From Prosthecobacter sp. (GTDB lineage Bacteria > Verrucomicrobiota > Verrucomicrobiia > Verrucomicrobiales > Verrucomicrobiaceae), in the NCBI GenBank assembly GCA_030833205.1, contig JAURHS010000015.1, positions 1 through 41,554 of the forward strand: a stretch of DNA of 41,554 nucleotides, written 5' to 3'. The position numbers and the translations under genes were made by a program. A model generated the notes under the pieces. It made no database searches. It was not told the DNA's origin and saw nothing but the letters and a program-made list of their open reading frames with translations. Shown here piece by piece: positions 17,095 through 26,214 of this stretch. Numbering within the stretch: the first letter of the stretch is position 1; each line of letters starts with the position of its first letter.

Positions 17095-18035
17095 ACCAAG
17101 AGCAGTTTTTGCAACAACTGATGCGCCTTGAGGACGGCACGATCGAGCCCGAGGACCTCGCCCAACTCGAGGCCGCCATGCGCCAGGACCCCCAGTGGCG
17201 CGCGCTCTTCACCCAAACCCACCTGCAAACCATGGCCTTGCATGAGGCCCTGCGCAGTGAGTCCTTTGTCGGCACCGCAACCCCCAAGGTACTCTCCATG
17301 CCCAAACGCGTGTTGGCCTGGGTGCGCCGGCCTGTGGCCGCCATGAGCATGGGCCTGCTGCTTGGCCTGCTCGGCGCTTCCTGGGTTTGGTCTGCGGCCT
17401 CTCCGCATGGCACCTCACAGCGCATGGCCAGCCTGATCAACGGCGGCTTTGAGCAATCCCAGCCCGAAGCCGGATTTCCGGGACAAAGCGGGCTGTGGAG
17501 CGGGGACCAAGCGGAGACCGATGACAGGCAGGCCATCGAGGGCCGACGCAGTCTGCGCTTCGTCAACACCGGAGCCGATGCCACCGACCCCACGGGCCGA
17601 GCCATCTCCTGTGACCTATTTCAAATCGTGGACCTGCGACCACTCAAAGACCACCTCAGCGAAGACTCCCAGGCCCTGCTTGAACTCAGCGCCAGTTTTC
17701 TCGATGCGCGCGCCAGTGGCAGTCATCCCTCCGTCACCTTCACGGCTCAACTCTTTCTCTTCAGCGGCGACCCTGCGCAGGCCAAGGATCGCTGGCCTGC
17801 CATGGGCCGCGATGCCCTCGCCAGCGGCGCTGCCTTCTTCACCAGTCTGGGTGGAGCCAACTGGAAACAGGCCACCGCCCGCTGCCTGCTGCCCCCGCAG
17901 GCCGATTACGCCGTCATCCAGATTGCCGCACGCCCCGATGTGCGCCCCACCAAGCTGCAACATCTCCATGCCGACGATGTGCGCCTTACCCTCAAGACCC
18001 AGCCCGCGCTGCCCTTGCGGGTGGCCAGCCGCTGA
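17091..18035 (+). CDS. Membrane anti-sigma-like protein with extracytoplasmic ligand-binding-type domain
   Basis: A 314-residue single-pass protein. The cytoplasmic N-terminus (about 1-60) is an acidic helical segment like those opening verrucomicrobial FecR-type anti-sigma proteins. One membrane helix lies at about 81-102. The outer part (about 110-314) opens with LINGGFEQSQPEAGFPGQSG and a later GLWSGD, a pattern typical of carbohydrate-binding-module-like jelly rolls, and no FecR domain is visible. It probably holds the sigma factor and releases it on an external signal. The four-base overlap with the sigma gene supports this. Binding of a sugar by the outer domain is inference. Confidence 0.75.
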   Translation: MNQEQFLQQLMRLEDGTIEPEDLAQLEAAMRQDPQWRALFTQTHLQTMALHEALRSESFVGTATPKVLSMPKRVLAWVRRPVAAMSMGLLLGLLGASWVWSAASPHGTSQRMASLINGGFEQSQPEAGFPGQSGLWSGDQAETDDRQAIEGRRSLRFVNTGADATDPTGRAISCDLFQIVDLRPLKDHLSEDSQALLELSASFLDARASGSHPSVTFTAQLFLFSGDPAQAKDRWPAMGRDALASGAAFFTSLGGANWKQATARCLLPPQADYAVIQIAARPDVRPTKLQHLHADDVRLTLKTQPALPLRVASR

Positions 18036-18095
18036 GGCTGCTGGAATCTGCGAAATCAGCCCCAACATCACTCCACCTCAACGCGTATTTCACTG

Positions 18096-19370
18096 ATGCC
18101 CCAACGACGCCACTTCCTGCGCAGCAGCAGCGCCATGATTGCCCTGCCGGCCCTGGAATCCCTGGGCTTTCGGGCCTTTGCCGCCAGCAAGCCTGTCGCC
18201 GTCCCCAAACGCGCCATTTTTCTTGGCTTCGGCTGGGGGGTGACGCAGGAGACCTGGTTCCCCGATGTCAGGCAAACCGGCGCCCAGTGGAGCCTGCCCG
18301 AAGGCCTCAAGCCGCTGGCCCGTCATCAGCGCGAAATCACCGTGGTGCAGGGCTGCTCGAATCGTTTCAGCAATGAAGCGCATTGGGGCAGCACCTTCTG
18401 GCTCACCGGCGCCAATCGCTACGCCGAACCCGGACAGAGCTTCCACAACAGCATCAGCGCCGATCAGGTCGCCGCCGCAGGGCTTGGCCGCGACACCCGC
18501 TTTGCTTCACTGCAACTCGGCACCGCGGATGCCGCCAACAGCGGCCACGGCCCGGGCCTGTCCCTGGCCTGGGACCGGCGCGGCAAGCCTCTGGCCGCAC
18601 TCGACAACCCGGTGGCCGTCTTTCATCGTCTCTTCTCCGATGACCAAACCCCGTTGAGCCAGCGCCAGGCCATGCTCAGGCAAAAGCGCAGCGTGCTTGA
18701 TGCCGTCAGCGAAGACGCCAAACGCGTGCAGCAAAACCTGAGTCGCCTCGATCAGGACAAGCTCGACGAATACTTCCAGAGCATTCGCGACATCGAGCTG
18801 CGTTTGAGCCGCGATGAGGACTGGCTGCAGGTGCCCAAGGCCAAGCCTCCGCTGCCGCAACCGCGCGAGGGGCTCAGCGGTCGCGAGGAAATCCAGGTGA
18901 TGTACGACCTCATTGTCGCTGCCCTGAAAACCGACAGCAGCCGCGTCATCACCTATCGCCAACCCGTGGGCACCCTGCTGCAAAGCCTTGCCATCAAGGT
19001 GGCCCCGCACGACATGAGCCATTACACTCCAGGCGAGCGCACCACGGCCTCGCAGAAGCGCGATCAGGCCCAAAGCGAATTGCTCGCCGGACTCATTGAC
19101 AAGCTCAAGGCCAGCAAGGAGGCCGATGGCAGCAGCCTGCTGGATCACAGCGTGCTGGCCTATGGCAGCAACATCCGCACCGTGCACTACCTGGACAACT
19201 GCCCCACACTTCTGTGCGGCGGCGGAGCCAAACTCAAGCAGGGCCAGCACCTCGTGCTGCCCAAGGACACGCCGTTGTGCAATGTGTGGCTGACGATGCT
19301 GCGCGGACTTGGCCTTGAGGTCGAGCGCCATGGCGACAGCAGCGGCACGCTCTCCCAACTCATGGCCTAA
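18096..19370 (+). CDS. DUF1552 domain protein with Tat signal
   Basis: A 424-residue exported protein of the DUF1552 family, which is nearly confined to Planctomycetota, Verrucomicrobiota and relatives and has no proven activity. The signal is MPQRRHFLRSSS followed by a hydrophobic segment. Family segments include FLGFGWGVTQETWFP near the start, LSRLDQDKLDEYFQSIRDIE in the middle, and SLLDHSVLAYGSNI then LCGGGAKLKQGQHL near the end. DUF1552 genes are nearly always next to DUF1592-type cytochromes, as here, where the partner begins 17 bases downstream. Preceded by 60 bases after the anti-sigma-like gene. No Shine-Dalgarno sequence. Confidence 0.92.
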   Translation: MPQRRHFLRSSSAMIALPALESLGFRAFAASKPVAVPKRAIFLGFGWGVTQETWFPDVRQTGAQWSLPEGLKPLARHQREITVVQGCSNRFSNEAHWGSTFWLTGANRYAEPGQSFHNSISADQVAAAGLGRDTRFASLQLGTADAANSGHGPGLSLAWDRRGKPLAALDNPVAVFHRLFSDDQTPLSQRQAMLRQKRSVLDAVSEDAKRVQQNLSRLDQDKLDEYFQSIRDIELRLSRDEDWLQVPKAKPPLPQPREGLSGREEIQVMYDLIVAALKTDSSRVITYRQPVGTLLQSLAIKVAPHDMSHYTPGERTTASQKRDQAQSELLAGLIDKLKASKEADGSSLLDHSVLAYGSNIRTVHYLDNCPTLLCGGGAKLKQGQHLVLPKDTPLCNVWLTMLRGLGLEVERHGDSSGTLSQLMA

Positions 19371-19387
19371 GCCCGCCGCCATCTGCC

Positions 19388-22300
19388 ATGCCCAGGATTT
19401 CATTCGCACTGCTGGTCCTCATGCTGGGGGCCGCAGGCGCCCAAGGCCAGGACCCCCATGGCCCTGCCGCCCGGCTGGACCCCTCGCACCAGGCCTTTCT
19501 CAGGCAGTATTGCCATGCCTGCCACAACGCCCAAAAACAAAAGGGCAAGGTGCGCCTCGATGACCTCTCCTTCACCCTGGACTCGGTGGAACGCGCCGAT
19601 CTCTGGCAAAAGGTCCTGAACAACCTCAACAGCGGCGAGATGCCGCCACAGGAGGAACCACAGCCCAGGCCCGAAGCCAAGGCCACCTTCCTCGAGGCCC
19701 TCTCGCAAACCATGGTCCTGGCCCGCCGCCACTTGAGCGACAGCGGCGGCCGCATCACCCTGCGCCGCCTCAATCAGCGCGAGTACAAAAACAGCATCCG
19801 CGATCTGCTCGGCGTTGAAGTCAACGCCCGCGAATTGCCCGCCGATGGCGGTGCCGGAACCTTCGACACCGTGGGCTCATCACTCTTCATGTCCTCGGAT
19901 CAGGTGGAGCAATATCTGGCCTTGGGGCGGGAAGCACTCGACAACCACTTCAGCCGTTTCATTGGCAGCGCCCCCACCCAGGTCACTCCCATTCACATCG
20001 AGGCAGAAGCCAGCAACGCCCGCATCATCAAGGGCTATGAGCAACGCCTTGATGAACGCCGCCGCTACGAGCAATGGACTGCCGCCGTGGACGCCGCTGC
20101 CGCCCTGCCCAACAACCTTGCCTTGGCCGCCGAATTGCGTGCTGCCAAACCCCATGACGACACGCATTGGTACGGCCAGTGGCAGCGCATCAAAGGCGCG
20201 CCGCCACCCTCACAATTTGGTTTTGTGGACGCCACCCGCGCCGATCACAGCGGTCGCCGCGATTGGCTTCACTATGTGCCGCATCACCGGGCCTATGTGG
20301 AGCATCCCCTCACCAAGACCGGCACCTTCCTCACCATTGACGATGCCTACATCAATTCGCGGCAGCTTTTTCGCCTTCCCGCCGAGTGGCCAGCCGGCGA
20401 GTATCTCATCACCCTGCGCATCGCCGCCATGGACGGCATCCCGCGCGCGCGGCGCTTCGTGGAGTTTGGCCCACAGCATGACAGCGGCGTCTGTGCCGTG
20501 GCCAGCACCCACGAAGTCACCGGCACGCGGCAGCAACCGCAACTGCTGCAAATCCCGATCAAACTGCAGGCCGGCGGCCCGCGGGTCTTCATGCTGCGCG
20601 AGCGCGGCTCGCACGACAGCGATGGCCTGGCCAACCGTCTGTTTGCCGAGGCCAAACAACGCAACGGCATTGGCCCGGAGTTCAATCTCTGGCTGGATTG
20701 GATCGAGGCCAAAGCCGCCGCCACCACCCCTGTCAAAATCATGCGCCAGCGCCGTGAGGTTGAGCTGCACGCCAACGCCATGGTTGGCGGCACCTACAAG
20801 GGTTATTACCAACAAGGCGCCGCCAATGCGCAGGCCTTTCTCGATGGCAAACGCCCACAAAAAGGCATCCCTGATGAAACCGAGGCGCGCTTTCGCCTGC
20901 GCGTCTTTGAGCAACACGGCCCCAGCTTCGATCGCTACCTCAAGGATCCCCTCAACCAAACCGGCGCCCAACTCACCATCTTCAACGCACACACCGAGGA
21001 AATCATTGCCCTGCCCCCTGATCAGCCCTCGGGCTGGCTGAAGACCAAGCATGAAGTCGAGCAGGTGCCTGCCGGAGAATATCGCCTGCGCGTCCGCATC
21101 GCCGCCCTGCCTGACACTTCCAAAAGCCGTCATTTTTTGGAAGTCGGCAGTCGGGCCGAACCCAATCAATTCAACCTGATCAAGACCTTCGAAATCCAGG
21201 GCAGTCTGCAACAACCGCAGACTCTGGAACTTACAGTCAACCTCTCGGCCAACAGCCCGCGCAGTTTTGTGCTGCGCGAACGCCGCGATGTGAAGCTCGA
21301 CAACGCCTGGTACAACGAGACGGTGAAACAAACCAAGGTCGGCCCACCGCCGGCCCTGTGGATTGACTGGGTGGAGTGGGAGGGCCCACTGCCTGCGGCA
21401 GGCCAGGATGAGGTGATGCCGGTGATGAAACTCGCGCAGCCCGATCCCCGCGCGATTCTGCAGCGCTTTGCCCGGCGCGCCTTCCGCGGCAGGGAACCAA
21501 GCGCCGCCTACCTCGACAAACTCATGCTCCTGCATGAAGCGCGACGCCAAGCCGGCGAGGCCGCCGAGGTCGCCATTCGTGAACCCCTCAGCGCCGTGCT
21601 GGCCTCACCTGGTTTTTTGTATCTCGCCGAGCCTCAAGCCAACCTCAAGCCCACCCGTCTCAGCGGCCCTGAGTTCGCCTCGCGGCTGTCCTACTTTCTG
21701 TGGAGCGCCCCGCCTGATGAGGCCCTGCTTGCCGCCGACCTCAACCAACCCGCCATCCTTGAGCGCGAAGTGCGCCGCCTCATTGCCAGCCCCAAATCCT
21801 GGGAGTGGGTCAGCGGATTTGTGCCGCAGTGGCTGGGCATGGAACGCTTGGATTTTTTTCAGTTCGACACCACGCTGCACCGCGATTTTGATGAGAGCAC
21901 CAAGGCCGCCGCAAGGCGTGAGGTCTATGAAACCCTGGCCCATTTGCTGCGCCATGAAGGCAGCCTGCGCCATCTGCTGAAAAGCGACCAGATCCACATC
22001 AACGGCCTTCTGGCCCAGTACTACGGCATCGAGGGCATCAGCGGCGATGCCTTTCGCCCCGTCACAGTGCCGCCGGATTCACCACGCGGCGGTCTGCTTG
22101 GCATGGCCGCCATCATGGCCATGGGCAGCAACGGCCAGCGCTCCAGCCCCGTGGAGCGCGGCGCCTGGGTGATGCGCAAACTCTTGCATCAACCCCCGCC
22201 TCCAGCTCCGCCCAATGTGCCTCAACTCAGCCGCCTTGAAGGGCGCCTGCTCAGCAGTCGCGAAACCCTGGCCATGCATCAGGAGCAGGCCCAATGCGCT

Positions 22301-22675
22301 CAATGCCACCGCCGCATCGACCCGATTGGCTTTGGCCTTGAGAACTTTGATGCTGCCGGCAAGTGGCGTCACCTCGAGGAAATCGACAAACGCGCTTCGG
22401 GCCGCCTGACCTGGGCCATCGACGCCCGTGGTCAGTGGCCCAACGGCCAAGGCTTCACCAACTACTTTGAAATGCGCAACCAACTCGCAGCCATGCCGCA
22501 GCATCTTGCCCGTGGCCTCGCCGAGGCCTTGGTGGAATATGCCTTGGGCAGGCCGGTGAGTTTTGCCGATCAGGACCTCATTGAGCGCATGGTCGAGTCC
22601 TGTGCCCGGCAGGATTATTCCCTTTCCGCCTTGATCCTCGCCCTGACCAGCAGCCCGGAGTTTCGGCGCAAATAA
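19388..22675 (+). CDS. DUF1587/DUF1592/DUF1588/DUF1585-type c-type cytochrome protein, with duplicated inner domain
   Basis: A 1095-residue exported protein. The signal peptide (about 1-20) precedes a planctomycete-type cytochrome domain with a CHACH haem site (Cys42, Cys45, His46) and the conserved GEMPPQ segment. RRLNQREYKNSIRDLLG opens DUF1587. DUF1595/DUF1592 follow at about 690-880 (RFARRAFRG, SRLSYFLWSAPPDEALL), then DUF1588 with a second CxxCH site (Cys970, Cys973, His974) in CHRRIDPIGFGLENFDAAG, then DUF1585 at the C-terminus. Between DUF1587 and DUF1595 sit two copies of a beta-rich domain (about 305-442 and 515-670), each ending DWIE or DWVE. The function is unknown; electron transfer is presumed from the haem sites. 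Part of the sigma-linked operon. Confidence 0.9.
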   Translation: MPRISFALLVLMLGAAGAQGQDPHGPAARLDPSHQAFLRQYCHACHNAQKQKGKVRLDDLSFTLDSVERADLWQKVLNNLNSGEMPPQEEPQPRPEAKATFLEALSQTMVLARRHLSDSGGRITLRRLNQREYKNSIRDLLGVEVNARELPADGGAGTFDTVGSSLFMSSDQVEQYLALGREALDNHFSRFIGSAPTQVTPIHIEAEASNARIIKGYEQRLDERRRYEQWTAAVDAAAALPNNLALAAELRAAKPHDDTHWYGQWQRIKGAPPPSQFGFVDATRADHSGRRDWLHYVPHHRAYVEHPLTKTGTFLTIDDAYINSRQLFRLPAEWPAGEYLITLRIAAMDGIPRARRFVEFGPQHDSGVCAVASTHEVTGTRQQPQLLQIPIKLQAGGPRVFMLRERGSHDSDGLANRLFAEAKQRNGIGPEFNLWLDWIEAKAAATTPVKIMRQRREVELHANAMVGGTYKGYYQQGAANAQAFLDGKRPQKGIPDETEARFRLRVFEQHGPSFDRYLKDPLNQTGAQLTIFNAHTEEIIALPPDQPSGWLKTKHEVEQVPAGEYRLRVRIAALPDTSKSRHFLEVGSRAEPNQFNLIKTFEIQGSLQQPQTLELTVNLSANSPRSFVLRERRDVKLDNAWYNETVKQTKVGPPPALWIDWVEWEGPLPAAGQDEVMPVMKLAQPDPRAILQRFARRAFRGREPSAAYLDKLMLLHEARRQAGEAAEVAIREPLSAVLASPGFLYLAEPQANLKPTRLSGPEFASRLSYFLWSAPPDEALLAADLNQPAILEREVRRLIASPKSWEWVSGFVPQWLGMERLDFFQFDTTLHRDFDESTKAAARREVYETLAHLLRHEGSLRHLLKSDQIHINGLLAQYYGIEGISGDAFRPVTVPPDSPRGGLLGMAAIMAMGSNGQRSSPVERGAWVMRKLLHQPPPPAPPNVPQLSRLEGRLLSSRETLAMHQEQAQCAQCHRRIDPIGFGLENFDAAGKWRHLEEIDKRASGRLTWAIDARGQWPNGQGFTNYFEMRNQLAAMPQHLARGLAEALVEYALGRPVSFADQDLIERMVESCARQDYSLSALILALTSSPEFRRK

Positions 22676-22736
22676 ATCCCTTGGCCGGACCTCGAGCTTG
22701 TCGAGTTCGATCAACTCCTGCGTAAGCACTGCAATC

Positions 22737-23573
22737 ATGCCTCGCCGACTTGCCATCCTTCCTCTGATTCTCGCCGCCCAAGGCCTGAGCGCTCTGGAGT
22801 ACCCGCATCCCAATGCCGAGCCGCAGCCCTCGGGCTGGCCGCTAAGCGCGCAGGAACGCGCCTACATCACCGACAAGCCCGAATATGAACGCCGCCCGGG
22901 TCGAGAACTCCACAAGCACCTGCCCCAACTCTGGCCCCAGGTGCCCACGGCAGGTCACTTCGGCGGCGATGCCTGGCTCAGGCTGCACGAGGACCATGTC
23001 AAGACCGTGCAATCGCAACCCGGTCCACTGCCCGTGCTCTTGGTGGGCGACAGCATCACCATTCAGTGGGGACAGTCCTGGGAAAAAAACTTCCCTGGCA
23101 TCAAGGCGATCAACCTTGGCATCGGCGGCGACAAAACCCAGAACCTGCTCTGGCGCTTGGATCACGGCGGTGTGCAGGGGCTTGAGCCCTCCAACATCCT
23201 GCTCATGATTGGCAACAACAACGCCTTCTTCACTCCGGAAACCGGCATTGAAGCCGCCGCCAAAGGCGTGGCCCTCTGCGTTGCCAACCTGCGCGAAAAA
23301 TTCCCCAAGGCCCGCATCGTGCTCGCCAAAATCCTGCCTGCACATGCCCCAGGCAACCGCTTTCACGAAGATCTCAAACAAATCAATCAGGCCCTTCATG
23401 CCCTGCCACTGGAGAATGACCCCAATCTGCGCCTGCTCGATCTGTGGCCTCATTTCACTCAAGCCGACGGGCAACTGCGTGCCGAGCTTTACAGCCCCGA
23501 CCAGATTCACCTCTCGCCGCAGGGCTATGCCCTTTACGCCAAGCACCTGCGTCCCCTGCTGCAACTGCCCTGA
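22737..23573 (+). CDS. Secreted SGNH/GDSL hydrolase (PAF-acetylhydrolase-like)
   Basis: A 278-residue exported esterase. A signal peptide (about 1-19) is followed by a 75-residue lead containing RPGRELHKHL, then the SGNH core. Block I is LLVGDSITIQWG (Ser106), block II is NLGIGGDKTQNLLWRL, block III is MIGNNN, and block V is PDQIHLSPQGY with Asp and His. This is the PAF-acetylhydrolase-like subgroup usually found near carbohydrate genes. Lying between two DUF1592 genes (61 bases and three bases away), it is clearly part of the same transcript. The ATG is chosen because it opens the signal peptide; an upstream in-frame start adds 13 residues. Confidence 0.9.
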   Translation: MPRRLAILPLILAAQGLSALEYPHPNAEPQPSGWPLSAQERAYITDKPEYERRPGRELHKHLPQLWPQVPTAGHFGGDAWLRLHEDHVKTVQSQPGPLPVLLVGDSITIQWGQSWEKNFPGIKAINLGIGGDKTQNLLWRLDHGGVQGLEPSNILLMIGNNNAFFTPETGIEAAAKGVALCVANLREKFPKARIVLAKILPAHAPGNRFHEDLKQINQALHALPLENDPNLRLLDLWPHFTQADGQLRAELYSPDQIHLSPQGYALYAKHLRPLLQLP

Positions 23574-23576
23574 TCC

Positions 23577-26210
23577 GTGAATCCATCGCCCCTGATTCTC
23601 CTCGGTCTTCTCGGCCTTGCCGCCAACGCACTGGGCGCAGCCCTGCCAGAGTCTCTGCAAGGCTTCCTGCAACAGCACTGCCTGGACTGCCACGACAAGG
23701 ACACGCGCAAAGGTCAGATGGATCTCAGCCAAGGTCCTTGGACGACGCAATCCCTGCCCACCCTGCAGCGCCTCATTGAGGTCATCGAACACCGCGAGAT
23801 GCCACCGCCCAAACGCAGGGGGCCAGACGATCAAGAGCGCCAGCAGGCACTGCGGCAACTGCGACTTCAGCGCCAGACCCTCGCCAAGGCAAGCGCCCCG
23901 GCCTCTGGGCTGCGGCGACTCACCCGCCTCGAGTTCCAACACAACCTGCAGGACCTGCTCCAACTGCCAAGGCTCGACATCCTCAACCTGCTGCCCGCCG
24001 ATGGGCGGGTTGGCGGCTACGATAAAATCGGCAGCGCCCTGGAACTCTCCCCCGCGCATTTCAGCGCCTATCAGGAGGCGATCGAAAAGGCCCTGGACGC
24101 CGCCATCGCAACTCAACCCAAACCACCGCCGGTGTACCGCAAGCGCGTGTATCCCGCAGGCTTGTTCAAGTTCGGCGGCAATCTGCTGCAAGGCCAGTTT
24201 GTGTTGCTCAAGGACCAACAACCCGATCCCGCCTTGCCCGTGCGCGGCGGCTTTGAGGACAAACAAGGCCATGTGGGTGACGCAGGCCCCGATCTGGAGG
24301 CACGCCGACTGCAGCTCGAGGCCCTGAAAAAAGCCGGCAGCACCAGCGCCGTGGGCCTGCTCAATCCCAACCTCGCCGGCTACGAGGCGGCCATGAATGT
24401 GGCCCCCATCTACGCCGGCAACTACCGCCTGCGCCTCTCGCTCTGGGGCTTTGAATGGAACCAAGGCAAGCCCATGCCCGGGCCTGATCAAGCCGCCGTG
24501 CTGCGCGCCCACGAAGAAGGCCATCAACAGGAAGGCGGACGCCTGCTTGCCTTGTTCACCGCCGCCTCCATGCAGAGTCAGGAAAAGGAAATCGTGACTT
24601 GGCTTGATGCCTTGGAGAGCCTTGTCTTTGATCCCGTCTCCATCCCCTGGAATGGCCTGCGCATCGGCCAGGTTGCCGGGCGCGCCAAGAAACACCGCGG
24701 CCCGGGCGTGGCCTTGGATTGGTTTGAAATCGAAGGACCCATCAACCCCAGTTGGCCACCTCCAAGCCACCGCGCCTTGTTTGGGGACCTGCCCATCGCG
24801 CCATGGCCTGCCGATGCCAAGGCCATCAAGCCGCAGCGCAGGGCCCCGCGCAGCCTTGGCGGTTATCTGCCCAGCATGCACCTCGATCTCAGCCCGCAGG
24901 AACGCCAACCCGCCCTGCACAGCGTGGCCAGCAATCAACCCCGACAAGACGCAGGCAGCCTGCTTGCGGCCTTTTTACCCAAGGCCTTCCGCCGCCCGGT
25001 TCAAAGCGCAGAGATCGAGCCCTACCTCGACTTGCTGCAACAGCGCCTGGAGGCCGAAGACTGCTTTGAGGAGGCCATGCGCCGCGTCTATGTCGCGGTG
25101 CTGAGCTCACCGGAGTTTTTGTTTTTGGACTCAGGCAGGACCGACATGGCCCTGGCCTCGAGGCTCTCGCATTGGCTGTGGAATGGGCCGCCTGATGAAC
25201 CACTCATGGCCACTGCGGCCAGCGGCAAGCTGCACCAACCCGATGTCCTGCGCGCCGAGGTCAATCGCCTGCTCGATGACGCCCGCAGCCAGCGCTTCCT
25301 TCAGGATTTCAGCGACCAATGGCTTGAGCTCAATCGCCTTGAGGAGACCACCCCCGATCCTCAACTCTACCCGGAATACCGCTTCCTGCTGCATGAGTCC
25401 ATGGCCGCGGAACCCCGCGCCTTGCTGCGCGAAATGCTGCAACAGGACCTTCCCATCACTGCCCTACTTGAGCCCGACTTTGTCATGCTCAACCAACGAC
25501 TGGCCGAGCATTACGAGATCAGCGGCCCTCGCGGTGTGGAGTTCACCCGCGTGCCCAGGCCTGCAGGCAGCATGCGCGGTGGCCTGCTGGGCATGGCCGC
25601 CATCGCCAAGCTCAGCGCCAATGGCACCACCACCTCGCCGGTGAAACGCGGCCTGTGGGTGATGGACCGCCTGCTCAACGAACCGCCGCCACCGCCGCCG
25701 CCAGGCATCAGCCAGATTGACCCCGACACCCGCGGCGCCACCACGGTGCGCGAACAACTGCAACGCCACCAACGCGACAGCAACTGCGCCTCCTGCCACA
25801 GCCGCATTGACCCACCGGGCTTTGCCTTGGAGGCCCTCGACCCCATCGGCGGCCTGCGCCAACGCTACCGCAGCAATGGCAAGGGGGAGCCTCCACCTCA
25901 GCGCGATCAAAAACCCTGGCGCATCACCTACAAACTCGGCCCCAGCGTGGACAGCAGCGGCGAATTGCGCGATGGCCGTGCCTTCCAAGGCCCAGCGGAT
26001 CTCGCCCGCCTGCTCAATGCCGATCCGCAGCGACTGGCTCGCGCCCTCGCCTCACACCTTGCGCGCTATGCCTGCTGCCAGGACATTGGCCCCACCCAGA
26101 GCGCCGTCATCGAGTCCATCGTTGAGCAAACCAAGGACAAAGGCCACGGCCTGCGCTCCCTGATTCATGCACTGGCCCAAAGCCCGCTGTTTCTCCGCCC
26201 CACGCCCTGA
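23577..26210 (+). CDS. Second DUF1587/DUF1592/DUF1588/DUF1585-type c-type cytochrome protein
   Basis: An 877-residue relative of the protein at 19388-22675. It starts with GTG, three bases after the SGNH stop, and runs straight into a signal peptide (about 1-20). The haem motif CLDCH (Cys35, Cys38, His39) and REMPPPKRRGPD follow. RRLTRLEFQHNLQDLLQLP opens DUF1587. DUF1595/DUF1592 span about 460-640 (AFLPKAFRRPV, SRLSHWLWNGPPDEPLM). DUF1588 has CASCHSRIDPPGFALEALD (Cys737, Cys740, His741), and DUF1585 ends the protein. Only one inner beta-rich domain is present, which accounts for most of the length difference. The role is probably extracytoplasmic electron transfer or redox chemistry; unproven for the family. 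Confidence 0.9.
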   Translation: MNPSPLILLGLLGLAANALGAALPESLQGFLQQHCLDCHDKDTRKGQMDLSQGPWTTQSLPTLQRLIEVIEHREMPPPKRRGPDDQERQQALRQLRLQRQTLAKASAPASGLRRLTRLEFQHNLQDLLQLPRLDILNLLPADGRVGGYDKIGSALELSPAHFSAYQEAIEKALDAAIATQPKPPPVYRKRVYPAGLFKFGGNLLQGQFVLLKDQQPDPALPVRGGFEDKQGHVGDAGPDLEARRLQLEALKKAGSTSAVGLLNPNLAGYEAAMNVAPIYAGNYRLRLSLWGFEWNQGKPMPGPDQAAVLRAHEEGHQQEGGRLLALFTAASMQSQEKEIVTWLDALESLVFDPVSIPWNGLRIGQVAGRAKKHRGPGVALDWFEIEGPINPSWPPPSHRALFGDLPIAPWPADAKAIKPQRRAPRSLGGYLPSMHLDLSPQERQPALHSVASNQPRQDAGSLLAAFLPKAFRRPVQSAEIEPYLDLLQQRLEAEDCFEEAMRRVYVAVLSSPEFLFLDSGRTDMALASRLSHWLWNGPPDEPLMATAASGKLHQPDVLRAEVNRLLDDARSQRFLQDFSDQWLELNRLEETTPDPQLYPEYRFLLHESMAAEPRALLREMLQQDLPITALLEPDFVMLNQRLAEHYEISGPRGVEFTRVPRPAGSMRGGLLGMAAIAKLSANGTTTSPVKRGLWVMDRLLNEPPPPPPPGISQIDPDTRGATTVREQLQRHQRDSNCASCHSRIDPPGFALEALDPIGGLRQRYRSNGKGEPPPQRDQKPWRITYKLGPSVDSSGELRDGRAFQGPADLARLLNADPQRLARALASHLARYACCQDIGPTQSAVIESIVEQTKDKGHGLRSLIHALAQSPLFLRPTP

Positions 26211-26214
26211 TGCC

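Noticed and set aside
22691..22705. Terminator between the larger DUF1592 gene and the SGNH gene (CTCGA with TCGAG)
   Set aside because: The stem is only five pairs, no U-tract follows, and the surrounding gene spacing indicates one continuous operon.
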